The notes under the pieces are model-generated. The model worked only from the letters and a program-made list of their open reading frames with translations. It ran no database searches and was not told where the DNA came from. Shown here piece after piece: positions 10,486-23,200 of a stretch of 64,000 bases of DNA. Every line of letters starts with the position of its first letter. The first letter of the stretch is position 1. The translations under genes were made by a program, and so were the position numbers. The DNA is from Sipunculus nudus (taxonomy: Eukaryota; Annelida; Sipuncula; Golfingiida; Sipunculidae). The stretch spans positions 50,604,019-50,668,018 of the forward strand of contig CM049306.1 in assembly GCA_026874595.1 (NCBI GenBank), given 5' to 3'.

Positions 10486-11422
10486 CTCTAGGACAACTAC
10501 CCCCCCCCCCCCGGACAATTACCCCCCAGGACAATTACCCCCTTGGACAACTACCCCCCCCCCCCCCAGACAACTTCCCCCGAGACAATTAACCCCCGGT
10601 ACAATTACCCCCCGGACAACTACCCCCCGGACAACTACTCCCATGGTATAATAACACTTTTAAAATACACATTGTACAAACTGTAAGTAAATATTCCGAT
10701 TGTTAGTAAAACAAATACCGGTGATAATATATTCCAAACCAAGCATAGGTACATACATCATGTGTATTGTAAAAAATAGAAAAAAAAATTACATCATGTT
10801 TTTAGTAGCTGTTTACTAGTTCTAGGCAATGCCTCTCAGATGATTGTATTGTGTATTGTAAAAAAATTGTAAGTATATGGGAAAAGTCCATTATATGAAA
10901 TATGCTTTACATTGGCAAGTTGTAAAACAAAAGCATTGTAAACATATGGTCCATATAACCACCCGCAAGCTTACAATATAATTCCGTTTAAATATGGAAT
11001 ACCATTCATTCTGATCTATTCTTACCAGTCTCTATAAGTAATATCATAATAAGTAATAGCATGATATTATTATCTAAAGTTATTTTCGTTTTATTTTTTT
11101 GTTTGCAATTAATTTTATTTATTTCTTTGGCATTCTGTGCTACTCATTACCAACACAGAATATATTTAAATGTATAACGTGTTCTTTAAATGAGTAATTT
11201 ATACTATGGGGGTAATTGTCCAGGGGGTAGTTGTCTGGGGAGTAATTGTACCGGGGGGTAATTGCCCGGGGGGTAGTTGTCTGGGGGGTAGTTGTTCGAG
11301 GGGGCAATTGTCCTGGGGGGTAATTGTCCAGGGGGGAATTGTCTGAGGGGTAATTGTCCAGGGGGTAATTGTCGGGGGGGGTTAATTGTCCGGGGGTAAT
11401 TGTCCGGGGGTAGTTGTCCTGT

Positions 11423-11425
<3 letters not shown>
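10484..11425. mobile_element. Foldback-like element: inverted minisatellite arms around a 0.56-kb core
   Basis: The left arm (about 10488-10645) is a tandem array of GGACAACTACCCCC / GGACAATTACCCCC units. The right arm (about 11206-11422) is the same unit in reverse complement. The inversion continues about 15 bp past the arrays: CCCATGGTATAATAAC on the left and GTAATTTATACTATGGG on the right. The core is AT-rich and codes for nothing recognisable. Both outer edges abut (TA)n tracts, as if the element sat inside a TA microsatellite. Long inverted repeats made of short tandem repeats are the hallmark of foldback transposons. A shortened copy lies at 14084-14514. Confidence 0.6.

Positions 11426-11494
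<69 letters not shown>
11426..11494. repeat. (TA)n microsatellite
   Basis: TA run with one GTA interruption, directly adjoining the right minisatellite arm. Confidence 0.95.
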
Positions 11495-12025
11495 CCTTCT
11501 GTCACATTCAGTGCCCACATCAACACTTCCGTGGTCTCTATTGTGTATATTTGTCATATGATTTTATTTAAGAAGGAATTCCTTATGAATATTCGTGTAA
11601 GATATCCCTCGCTGACCCGCGGTAGGTCGAAAGGTCCCACAACCTTGACATTCTATACATTAAAACGACAATTTTATACATTTAACTATTTAAAATGACA
11701 ATTTTCTCAAAATAACTTTCATATATTGCATCATTTGTTTATCAACTTGTTTCAGCTAACAAGCTTTAAACTGGCCAGATTTAAATTAGATCGTCGGGTG
11801 AGCGATAATAGAGTACTTAGAAATTGCAGGGCAAGAAGAATATAAGAATATTAAAAAGGTGAAACTCCAGTGTAATTTGTACGATTTATAACACTGAGCA
11901 AGGTACAGCTTTGATTGTTAGTACAAATTCAAAATAAAATTTATATTTTTATTTTTTCATGTGCCCGTTTATGACGGGATGTATTCTAGTACACCACCGT
12001 CCGCCCGTCTGGCCATTAACTTTTC
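11495..12025. other. No gene recognised
   Basis: AT-rich; no coding, RNA or repeat signal that I can support. Confidence 0.35.
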
Positions 12026-12445
12026 GTGTCGCCGCGATAACTTAGCAGGGCTTTGAAGGATTCTCACGAAACTAACTATAACTACTAACCAATAGATTAT
12101 CTCGCCCGACAACGGCTATAGGAAAAATCAACGCATATTTAAAGAGGTCAGATGTCACATGGCTACTTTGTAGTGTCGCCGTGATAACATATCGGGAATA
12201 TAATGGATTTTGATGAAAATCGGCAGAAATATACACCAATATCATATCTCACCTAAGTTTGATTCCCGGCAAAATCCATGCATATTAAATGAATTCAGAG
12301 GTCACCAGACTTTGATGGTGCCGTGATGAATTGATAAAATTCTTATGGATATTCACGAAACTTATTCAATATACAGTTTCTTACCTGAATTTAATTCTCA
12401 GCAAAATTTACGCACATTTAATGAGATCAGAGGTCACAAGACATA
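12026..12445. repeat. ~145-bp tandem repeat, three degenerate units
   Basis: GTGTCGCCGCGATAAC (12026), GTGTCGCCGTGATAAC (about 12173) and GTGCCGTGATGAATTG (about 12317) each begin a unit. Each continues with a GGATTTTCACGAAA-like block, a TTGATTCCCGGCAAAATC-like block and GAGGTCA. No coding content. Confidence 0.7.
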
Positions 12446-13325
12446 AGACGGGTGTATGATGCATGTTTGTGGTGCTCTTGTTATTTTTTAATCTTACAAT
12501 GTGTTTGGCATCATGAAGACAGGTTGACAATTCAGTCTGTCGAGTATATACAGTCACACAAATATCACTTTATGTCAAATAACCAGCAGTACCTTTATCA
12601 CCCGAGTGTTTTAACGGTCCCACTTCAACTCAAGCTGAAAAGCAGAAACTCATTTATACACCGGAGTCTATAACAGACTCGTGCTTAGCACTCGGCGTAG
12701 TAAGCCTCCAAATAAGGCTAAAACACACTCTATATATAATATTGGTGTGCGAACGAGGACACAGATTTTTTCATAAATTTAATAATTATCTTAAAATAAA
12801 CAAACATTGGTCTTAACCATTTCTAATAAATTAAAACAAGAAAATGTGCAGGTAGCTACAAGCAACCCCGCTTGGAGCCATCTCTGTTATAGTCTCTAGA
12901 TGACACTATTTTAGTGATCAGGCAGTAAATCTTATGCTTGGATTTCCGTGATGAATGAGCCTGAAACATAACAGCCAACCAGAAGAAGGAAATTGAAAAC
13001 TGGCTGCTCCCTGTGACCTTGACCCTACAGCAATTAACATGTCTTGTCTGGTTAGAAACATCCAGCATCGCTTCCTAACTTTGCACCTGGATAATATGTT
13101 TCATTTTCTTATTTGAGCAAGAAAATAAGGTGTCGTAGTTAAAGGGTTTGTTAGCCAGGTTATTTTTGGTTATGTGGCCAAAGGAGGTAAGTTTAGTAAA
13201 ACCAGACAGGGCCCCACTAGAATGCGGGCAGTGCTTTCCGTCTCTTTATAGAGACTATGTCTATCGCCAAGTAAGCAAAAGTTTCAGCAGATTACTGTCA
13301 GTTCCGGTGGGACAATGCAACAACA
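12446..13325. other. No gene recognised
   Basis: The stretch holds short open frames only. No splice-supported exon or repeat from elsewhere in the window was recognised. Confidence 0.35.
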
Positions 13326-13985
13326 ATGAGTCAACAAGTGAATATGAGGAAGCGAAGAACTCCGAACACCAATGTATCCATTATTCTGACTCCCGAAAAT
13401 TCAAAACTGATGTCATATCAGGTTTTAGCGGATTCTGAAAAGGGAAAACGACAAAGCCAGATCTGGAGAAACTATGGTCTTTCAGCAGATGATGATGGAA
13501 CTATCCTCGAAGAAGATGTGTATTACTGTCGCCCATGTTTAACAGAGGAAATAGGCCTGCTCCGTAAAGGAAAAGCAGCACGTGAGGTTAGGCAGACACA
13601 GATACTACATCACTTTAAAAAGAGATAAAAAAAACAACAAAATATTGAAACAGACAAGGAAAGCGTAAACACAAAAAAAAAATGTCTTAAACTAATGCTT
13701 ACAGCAGCAAAACACAATACGACAGGAAAAGATATATCGTTCTAGCGCTTTGTGAAGACTTGCAACCATTCCGCTTTGACAGGTACCAGAAACTACCATA
13801 TTTTGGATGTAAGAGTACCTGTGATGTTGGACTGGTTAGTTAAGATCACTCTGAGGTGTTTGCCTCTGGAGGGCCCGCAGCAGCTAACTCGAAGGACCAC
13901 CTGGAAGACATCATCTCTGACTTTTTTGGGAGGAATACAAATGATTTTAAATTGCATGCAGTTTATGATTGTGAAAAAAAATACA
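13326..13985 (+). pseudogene. BED zinc-finger remnant of a hAT-like transposase
   Basis: The frame from 13326 to 13628 contains SQIWRNYGLSADDDGTI followed by VYYCRPCL and a basic tail ending ILHHFKKR. This has the layout of a BED zinc finger (aromatic WRxYGL, CxxC, later His), usual at the N terminus of hAT transposases and ZBED genes. Downstream fragments in shifted frames (LCEDLQPFRF near 13745, and a segment ending DFFGRNTNDFKLH near 13940) may be the next transposase segment. No catalytic domain remains. It could instead be a decayed ZBED-type host gene. Confidence 0.45.
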
Positions 13986-14001
13986 TGGAAAACCTCAGGG
14001 G

Positions 14002-14083
14002 CATTGAACATTGGACACTCGGCACTGTGTTTCATTGAACATTTGACACTCGGCACCGTGTTGCATTGAGCATTGGCACTCAC
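14002..14083. repeat. 31-bp tandem repeat, about 2.6 copies
   Basis: CATTGAACATTGGACACTCG begins at 14002, CATTGAACATTTGACACTCG at 14033 and CATTGAGCATTGGCACTC at 14064, exactly 31 bp apart. The array ends against the left arm of the second foldback-like element. Confidence 0.85.
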
Positions 14084-14514
14084 CCGGACAATTACCCCCC
14101 AGGACAATTACCCCCTGGGACAACTACCCCCCCCCCCTTGACAACTACCCCCAGACAATAACCGCCCGGTACAACTACCCCCCGGCAGCTACCCCTCGGA
14201 CAACTTTATTTATTTCTTTGGCATTCTGTGCTACTCATTAGCAACACAGAATATATTTAAATGTATAACGTGTTATTTAATTGTGTAATTTATACCATGG
14301 GGGTAATTGTCCGGGGGGGGGGGTTAGTTGTCCGGGGGGTAAATGTATCGGGGGTAATTGTCCGGGGGTAGTTGTCTGGGGGGTAGTTGTCCCAGGGGGT
14401 AATTGTCTGGGGGTAATTGTCCCAGGGGTAGTTGTCGGGGGGCAATTGTCCGGGGGCAATTGTCCGGGGGGTAGTTGTCCGGGGGGTAGTTGTCCTGGGG
14501 GTAGTTGTCCTGTT
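14084..14514. mobile_element. Foldback-like element, internally deleted copy
   Basis: It has the same plan as 10484-11425. The left arm of GGACAATTACCCCC-type units (14084-14204) and the inverted right arm of GGGGGTAATTGTCC-type units (14297-14513) flank a spacer of only ~90 bp. That spacer closely matches the right end of the longer copy's core (TTTATTTATTTCTTTGGCAT through GTAATTTATAC). The left ~470 bp of the core is missing, so this is a deletion derivative. The right-hand end reads GTAGTTGTCCTGTT in both copies. Confidence 0.65.
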
Positions 14515-17094
14515 TTTCCCCGTAGAAGCATGGTTCACTAATCAACTTCATCTGCATTTGCAAAGTGTCGATACTTGCCCATGCAAACACGCATTAATTA
14601 TTGTAAAACATGCGGTAATCACAGGGAATATATCGACTGTGATACTTGTCATAATATAATGACTTTATAAAACGGAAGCGAGATTTTGTGGGGGACTATT
14701 TCTTATTTAAAATGAATACAATCACTGTACTTAGATTTTAGAAGGTTCTGATGCACTCGTGAAAATAAAAACTAGGGAAAGTTCAAAATTAAGATATCGC
14801 AAATTTTTAGCAGTATGAATATAAAACCTTCTAATGAATCCCACCTATAAATTAAAGTAATTCTCAGCCGGTATATTCCCAGTTTTACTGTTATGAAAGA
14901 TCAAAATTAATCAGTATAAACCTGCTCTCTAATCGCCAAGAACTCTCCATATGACCATATGATGACAGTGTAACTGATTTCCTAACCATAAAGCTAATCA
15001 AGTATACACCGTGACTCTGGTGGTCCATCAAACGGAATTATAAAACATTGTGTATTGCAAAACAAACACAATGAATCAGTAGCATGTATGCTCTCCAGGT
15101 GCATTCACCCATACATATCATTGCCAAATAAATAAAATGCAAATAATTTTTTTTAATGATATGGTATGTATTTCAATGTACAACAAACTTTCAATGTAGA
15201 TAAATTATGATATACTAAGTTTCAAAGTTAAAATTTAATCCTGCTGCTTGTAATTTAGCCATTTTTACTTCAGCCATAAAATAATTACCTCAGCCATTTT
15301 TACCTCAGCCATTTTTACAAAGAACTGATAATAGTCCATAATGAGATGGCCAGCACTCCAGAATTTGACTGCTGCTGGTAAAGTGGACGTACGTGAACTT
15401 TTCTCTCCTGTAATGCATACTGACATTGTGTTCCACACTCAGGATGTGACCGGTGTGGGAATTTGTTTTTTGTATGGTGTTCAGTAAGTTTGATTTTTGT
15501 TGTATTAAAATATTATTATATCATCTTTCAGTCTTTATTGGTCCTTGCAGTGAATGATACAAAACTCTACACAATAAAATGCCTTTTATTCAATAAAGAT
15601 TTCATTGTAAAATAGTAAAAATACCCCCATACATTCAGAATGAGACCATAGATTAAAATTCCCGAATTCTATTGACTTAGCAGTGATGACATGCTTGTTA
15701 TTTCCTTTACATATTATTTTACCTGACAATTCAGAGAATATCAGACAACGTGAGTGAGTGAGTGTAAGGAATATAAGTCAAAAGGTGCATAATATATGTT
15801 GTATTTTTACAAAGGGCCGAGTAAAGCGAAGGACAGATATACATATAATGACAGAGTTAGCAGAGTGGATGGGATATAAGTCAAAAGCTGAAAATACCCT
15901 GCCCAGTGGTTGTAACATCAACATCAGGGATGGACCACTGGCCTGTAAGCTCCCATATGCATGTACACACAGGTTTGCTGGCCGCTATCACCATGTACAG
16001 AGTACTGCATACTCACAAGCAGGAACACAGTCCTGCCCAGATGCACTGGTCAACTGAAGCATCATTACATACCAGTTTGGATAGTACTGTGCAAGGGAGT
16101 GCTGGACAGCAGCTGGGTGGTCAGATTATATAATAATGAGGTATCACTGATCGATCACCCTAGCGCTGGGGACCCATCAGTGAATTTTCCTCCTGGTAGA
16201 AAGCTGGTTTGAGTGCTTGCCCTTTAAACATAAAAATCAACCGGAATAACATTGTTATTCGCGTAATGTTACACACACACAATAATACACACTATAAAGC
16301 TGGAGGGGCAGAATTCGACCACTGGGGCGAAGGTGAATATTGTTACTGGACGAATGAAGTGGACGAAGATGTTTTCCCTAACAAATATAGAAAAAATACT
16401 TTACTGATATGTTGTTGTTTATATTAAATTCCTCATATTTTTTTATATTGAGACGTCACAACGAGAGTGGTGTTCAAACGACGTAATATGAATTCATAGT
16501 ATTGTCGCTGCTCGGCTAACGTTTTCCTTCAGCTCTCAGGGTCACATGCCTCCGGGAATGTATTTGGCAGATGTAGAGAGTGGGCGTTAATGTGCAGCTG
16601 TTCGAGCGGACACGGATCTTATCTAGAACTTTCATTAACAATCATGGGAATATGATTAGTTGATCACTCAACGTACTTGTGTGACATCAGTATTAGAAAG
16701 GAATCGTGCATCTTATAACATTGTAAATGTTATATATACTACGTTATAATATTAAAGCACCATAAACATATACAAATTTCTTTTATTAATATTATTATTA
16801 GTTTTATTATTTTTATTATTATTTGTAGGAGTAATAGTAGTAGTGGGAGTAGTAGTATAGTAATAATAATTTTATTAGTACGGTAGTATTTCATGCATGT
16901 TTATAATATAAAGGCATGTATTATTATATACATATATTTCTAAAATGTGCTGCTGCCCCCCACCCCCCCCCCCTCCCCTTTAAAGTCACACATATATCAA
17001 AACTGTATTTATTATACGATTTTACCGTTGAACACTTTAGATTTAAAATTTTAAACACACTGAAATTTCAAATTGAATTTCGTTTAAGTACTTT

Positions 17095-17145
<51 letters not shown>

Positions 17146-17788
17146 ATGTATAATTTGCTTTATATAAAGATCCAATCGTCATAATAAATTTCTCAATATT
17201 TTCTTATCACGCACACCCTGTTGTACACGGAGCAACGTCACAAATCCAACATTAAGATATATTTGTAGACAAAACAATAATTTTCTCGGTGATTTCCTCA
17301 ACAAACACGTGTATATTTCGCGTTGTATATGATGTTGACAGTGTTTGATCCGCGTGTAAAGCGGTACAATTCCACTTTGCTGAATAATTTAACAGCCGCG
17401 TCCTCGTACGCCTCAGGTCAGGGGGAGCGTGCCTGTGTATTAATGTTGTAACCAGTCACTTGTTGTGCTGTGAGACCAATTATCACCGCATGATAAAGTT
17501 CTTCGGGACAAACTCATTTTCACCCTTAAGGGATGTAAAGATGGAAGCTGCGCTGCTTCTTAGTTCTAATTTAACATTATTAATTTCCAATTAAAATCTT
17601 CTTGGAATTGGATTTTTTATGTTACATCAGAGGAGAGAATACGTTTATAAAATACATTGATATCCACTATAGGTTATCGCTTATGTTTTACATAAACGTT
17701 ACGCATACACTTACCCTACCCCTTAAAATGGCACTTGCCATTTATAGTATCGTAATTGAGTTTTGCATGCGCTGACAGAAAGGGGGTG
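14515..17788. other. Intergenic region upstream of cubilin; no gene recognised
   Basis: Contents: a small CAGCCATTTTTAC repetition near 15255-15320, scattered AT-rich text, a C-run near 16957-16974, and a (TA)n microsatellite at 17098-17142. The open frames of 75-99 residues near 15758-16210 match nothing I recognise. The last ~1 kb is less AT-rich and may hold cubilin regulatory DNA. Confidence 0.4.
17098..17142. repeat. (TA)n microsatellite
   Basis: TA run about 0.8 kb upstream of the cubilin start codon. Confidence 0.95.
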
Positions 17789-17804
17789 TATTTAATGGTC
17801 AGTC
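17789..17804 (+). promoter_or_regulatory. Possible core-promoter motifs of cubilin
   Basis: A TATTTAA box lies at 17789-17795, 128 bp before the ATG, and an initiator-like TCAGTC at 17799. The TCAGTC is too close to be the start site driven by that box; a start near 17820 would suit it better. Sequence alone cannot confirm either. Confidence 0.2.
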
Positions 17805-17922
17805 GCTAGCATCATCCGACTCGGTTTTTCAGCTATCACATTCACTTCGGCTTCTGACCCCGTACTGAGGACCACGGTCAGTCACTCCCCCTGTTCCTGG
17901 GAGGGAAGTTATCTTCAACAAA

Positions 17923-17993
17923 ATGTGGCGTTCCGTCACCGTCGTAGCTGTCCTTTTAGGATATTTTCCTTTTAACAGCCAGACTGCGGATCA
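17923..17993 (+). CDS. CUBN: Cubilin exon 1: signal peptide
   Basis: The ATG at 17923 is the first in frame after a TGA at 17866. It encodes [15 protein letters not shown].., a short n-region, a hydrophobic core and a polar end (NSQTADQ), so the protein enters the secretory pathway. Donor GTAAGTA; the exon ends in phase 2 (CA|G, Gln24). Confidence 0.85.
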
Positions 17994-19001
17994 GTAAGTA
18001 TTGTTTTAAATAATTTACAATTGATAGGACTACTTTGTTTATTTATTATGCTGTCTTACGCAGTACCGACTTATATACTATAGCCACATATGTGATAATA
18101 CACATGTCCAGCCATTAGAAATGATAACCTATCACTCATTCACAAAATACATACCGGTATATACCAAATGTTTCTTTTTAACGTTTAAAGTATGAATGTA
18201 GATATTTATCAATATATAAACTCTTTTTACTAAATGCCGTATCATTTGTTTTTTCTTGTTGTACATATTAATATGGTCTTTTGACATTTGACAACGTTCA
18301 TTTTGAATCCTTAACGTTTTAAAAAACATTGACTGTTTTAAAGCAATACAATAAATGGTTAAAATCTTAGATGCCACAAGACCGCGTTTTTTTTTTCATG
18401 TGTGCATTCGGTTGTGTGTAAGTTTAAAATGCTTCTTATAATGTACACGGACTGTGGTAAAGTGAAACGTATATATAGGACCTTATTAAGTATGAAGCCT
18501 GACGTATCACGTCAGAAGCTTGGAATGGGTTTCACTCAGCTAATATTTATTTTTTAACCTGAATGTCCGGAGTTACAGTTTGGACATTTGTTATTAACCA
18601 GTTATTGTCGATAGTTGTCCATTGAAGTCCATGGGTATTGAATCGAGTTCTTGTGTGGCAGCGGAAGGAATTTAATTTTTTTGGAGGGGGGGGGGGGGGG
18701 TGAGGGGTTGGGTGGATGGGGATAGCAGTGGCCTTTGACATAATCTGAAAACTAGGATATAGGTAAAGAGTGGTTCAACCAACTTGAAGAACGACTTAAA
18801 GGTCCCGATGTCCGGAAATTTGGGGGGGGGGGGGGGCGGTCCAAGCACACAAGGGGTAAGCGGACCCCCTTGACCCCCCCCCCCCCACCCGGATCCGCTT
18901 CTTAAAAACCATTTCAGTCCATTGTCCTATTCAATGCTCCTTGAAAGTGTGCCTGGGTTCACGAACTTAGTATGCATGGGCTAACGCATTTTAAAGGTGG
19001 T

Positions 19002-19067
<66 letters not shown>

Positions 19068-19392
19068 CTTTTGTTCGCGTGGGTTTCAATTTTGCGATAT
19101 TCGCGAAAGTAAAATTAGAAAATAAAACCATCGAGCCACAGGTAACACAAACAATTATACTGTTGCCTTATATAGATTATTCTTGCCTATTTTGTCTAAA
19201 TTCAAAGGACAATAAAATCGATGTTATAAATTAAAACAGATATTCAATTCTACCCATAAAAAAGTACTGATATCAATATTATTAAACTATTAGTATATTA
19301 TTTGCCAATTGTGAAAAATAATTTCCACTCTTCAATGTTACACTGCATGGGGTCGTCAGAAAACTGTTATTGAAATTTTATGTAGAATACTA

Positions 19393-19462
<70 letters not shown>

Positions 19463-20113
19463 TGTGCAGGTTACTGTCGGGTGATTTAGTGCAGCATTTG
19501 GCACTGCGTGCATGCAGAGGAGAAGCGAACTTAATCAGAATTACAGGAGAAATAAATTTTACAAACTGGACTTGTACCATCACCACATTGTTTTGCACCG
19601 ATATAAACAAATAATATTTAACTGCTATCAATGTTTTTTTTTCGTTCCTGCAATATATTCATCAAAGTTCCATGCATGTTTGCAAAGCCACGAGCATGTT
19701 CACTTAGACAACACGTGCATGGACGGGTGACATTTAAAGTAATTTATGCCGATATCGAGGTGTAAAGACACCGACTTCTTCCCAAAATAAACATTAGACA
19801 CGTCTATTGCCTTAAAACATCGGCGTTTTGCCTATAAACACTATAGACGCGTCTATCCTAAAATCTCTGTGTGTAGTCCAGTGTCTGCCTTTAAAAACAC
19901 TGGTGTCTTTCCTATAAACGCTAGACATGTCATAATTTATTAACACTAGACACATTTTCCACCTGTTACACCTGTTTCTCCCTCTCATTTCAGCAAGACT
20001 TGTTTACCCTTTTTAGTTCTTACAGTGTGTTTAGTAAGATCGCGAAAGTGAAACCACCGCAAACCTCCCATAAATCACGAAAATTTAACCTCGCGAATAT
20101 GAAGCTAACCGCA

Positions 20114-20182
<69 letters not shown>

Positions 20183-20184
20183 AA

Positions 20185-20234
<50 letters not shown>

Positions 20235-23200
20235 TATAGATATAGCATTCGGATCAACGTGTGAGTCGATAAGGCGGGAATGTTATAATATCCGTGTCCA
20301 CAGTCGTTTGAATCCTTATTTTAGGGTAAATGGAAAGAAAGCGATACATCGTAGGACAAATGGGTATTTTAGGCACCATTTTGTGATACACGCCATGTGA
20401 TACCACGTTTAAGGCACGACTATATACTCATTTAGTGCACCGTTTGGTCCATTTCTCGATATAATCAGACCCACAAATATAGGGATTCAAGAACTGTGCT
20501 GTGAAACTTGATTCAAGTTAGTGTTAATGTGCAATGAATATTTCCGTAAATTAAGATTATAATTTCATTAGGATTTACTGTTTTACATGATCATTTATAA
20601 TGATCTAAGTGCATCAAATATAGTTTTAATAAATCACGCGCCTGTCGGCAGTGTCAAACAAATCTGAGGTTGGCTAAATGCATGTTTCCTCCATCCCGCT
20701 CCATCCCAGTATATATGCGTACAGCTTTGTGAATCGGACTTATTCAGTCACATGACAGACATGCATGGCCCCGTGTACAAGCACGTATATAGTAGACGTA
20801 GTGCTATATGCCTGCAGTTACCGTGTAGTGCATTGATAAAGCACCTGTTCATATGACGCCCAAGTGTAAGCGGAGAGTACATTACTTTTTGTCTCCCGCA
20901 CTGTGACTGCGTGTGGTTGCGATATCTACATCTGCTTAACAGATAACCCGCAGCACTGGGTTTTGCGTGTTCCTAGAAACAACTCTTTAGTTTGTACATG
21001 CCTACGCAGGCTTAGGCTGGACAGAGGCGGATTTACGCCCCCAACCCCACCCCTTTCGACCTAACGAATTTGGGAAATGGAAAAATAAGAGCTTAATAAC
21101 GAAAATCAGACTCGGAACTGGATGTCGTATCATGACGCATATAAACGACTCGGATTGCGTCATTGCAACCAACATTTTCAAAATGTCTCTACACTATGTT
21201 AAGGGGAACCCTCTCCTTTGCCATCATCCCCCCCCCCCCCCGACCCTCCACACTATTCTCAAATCCTGTATACCCTCCTGTTGGGTCATGCAGGGTGATT
21301 ATATTTCTTAAATCCTTGTCAAAAGGCGGATAACGGGTCTATAGTCTCTTATGCGCTTTCGAATCTTAATTTTTTCCATGCAAGACTACAACAACGCTAG
21401 AAATTATATATCACCACAGTATATAAGCTTTCAGAATCAGGCGGTCATTGCCAAGGCGGGATTTACCATTCAAGGTCAAATTGTAAAGTCAAAAGTGTTC
21501 AAATTTCACTGTTACATATATTTTCGAATATTTTGCAGTTTCGATGGGAAATAATTTTTCACTAATAGAATTTGACAAATGAACACGTTTATGAGGATAA
21601 ATTACATCCCCGCTGTTGTTTTTTTTTTGTTTAACATATAGACACGTTTCATCTTCATTTAATTGTGTGTTCCATTTTTTTTTGTAAAATGACAGAAATG
21701 ACTTTATATGGACGCATTTCAAGGTCATATTTGGTTTAATTATATTATTTACCCGTGATTCCAAACACATTCTGCTTTCAGTTTATGTATGTATATAAGA
21801 TGAGCCGATTGCCTTATTAAGAAATTACAAAAGATGCAACAGTTTGATAAACAGTATATTGTCATGGCCAAATCAGCGTATAGTGTCTGTTCCCCAGTGG
21901 TTGTACTCAACCGAAACTTCTAAGAAACTCCTCTAAGAAAAAGACTCTTAGAGAGTACCTTTCTTGTTGAGAGTTATCAAACCTGCTGAGGTGTATTAAT
22001 ATGGTCCATTCCCTTTTGGTAAAAGTTATGATATTTGATTTTCAAGGACAAAATGTAAATAAGGACAAGGTCTAAATGTAAAGAAGGAAACGCTGTTTTT
22101 TAATGACTCAGATATGATAAGCTTGGATTTGAAATGTGTTTAGGCCAGTTGGTGGACTTCTTATCGCATTATAGTACATCTGATATCGGTTGAAACAGTT
22201 GCCTTTTATTTTTTTCTAAAACAAGTGAAGCCTATCCTTATCACAAACCGTAGACATGGAATGCTGATTCGTACAATGAACAAGTCAGCATATATATACA
22301 TTATTCTACGAAAACATATGGATGAAACGTGGCAGCAAAGTTGACGCTGTTTCGTAACAGGTCATATGCCCAAGCAAACGCGTATCCGGAGGTGAAGGGG
22401 GAAGGGGTTCAAGAGGGTCTTGACCACCCCCCCCCCCCCCCCCCTTTCAGTCGCTGAAAGCTTTTAAAGGGTTTCAGACTAATTTTTACGGTGTGGACCC
22501 CCCTTTTCCATACCTTTGGGACTTTTTAAAGGTTTTGTCAAGTTTCCTCCTGGGTTTGACCCTTCCTTTTCCTAAATAGTGGATCCGCCCCTGCCAAATG
22601 ACGTTTCAAACATCACTGGTCATGGCAAAAGGTAACAACAGCCAGCCAGTGGTGCCCTCTATCGGGATTATAGGGAGTAACGTTAGTGTCAAGGTGGCGA
22701 CCTCTGGTGGGATTTAATCGACCGTGGCCTGAACTGGATGACTGCTAGCACTGACTGAAGACCGGAGTCCATTTTGTTAAATCTGCACACTTTTAGTGAA
22801 TTTACAAGACAATGGCCCGTGTGTCTGTGTAAGAGACTTAGTTTGATCCAACTGACACTGAAACCAGCTGGTGCACCATGGGATTTTCAGACCCGGCCAC
22901 GCGCCCCGGCAGCGACGACAGGGGCAGACGACAACCTAGCCCTAGCACCCGTCCTCTCTTACTACGCTACGCTGTGCGCAGGGTCCTGAATACCGCCGCA
23001 TTTAATGCAGTTAAACAACCACGGCATCAGCTGGCGCAGGCACATGGCGTGTAATATTAGTAATATAATTTCTTTTCAGTAGTTTTCATCCAACGAATTA
23101 TTAAAATTGAACGCCAAATTACGCATTCATAGCAAGGGATAATAAAAAAAAACATACGAAGAAAAACTGCTAAAACAGGATATGAACCTTTTTAGGAATG

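Noticed and set aside
10421-11698. Open frames coding YIYIYIY runs and TTTPRTTTP-like runs
   Set aside because: These are translations of (TA)n and of the 14-16-bp minisatellite in several frames.
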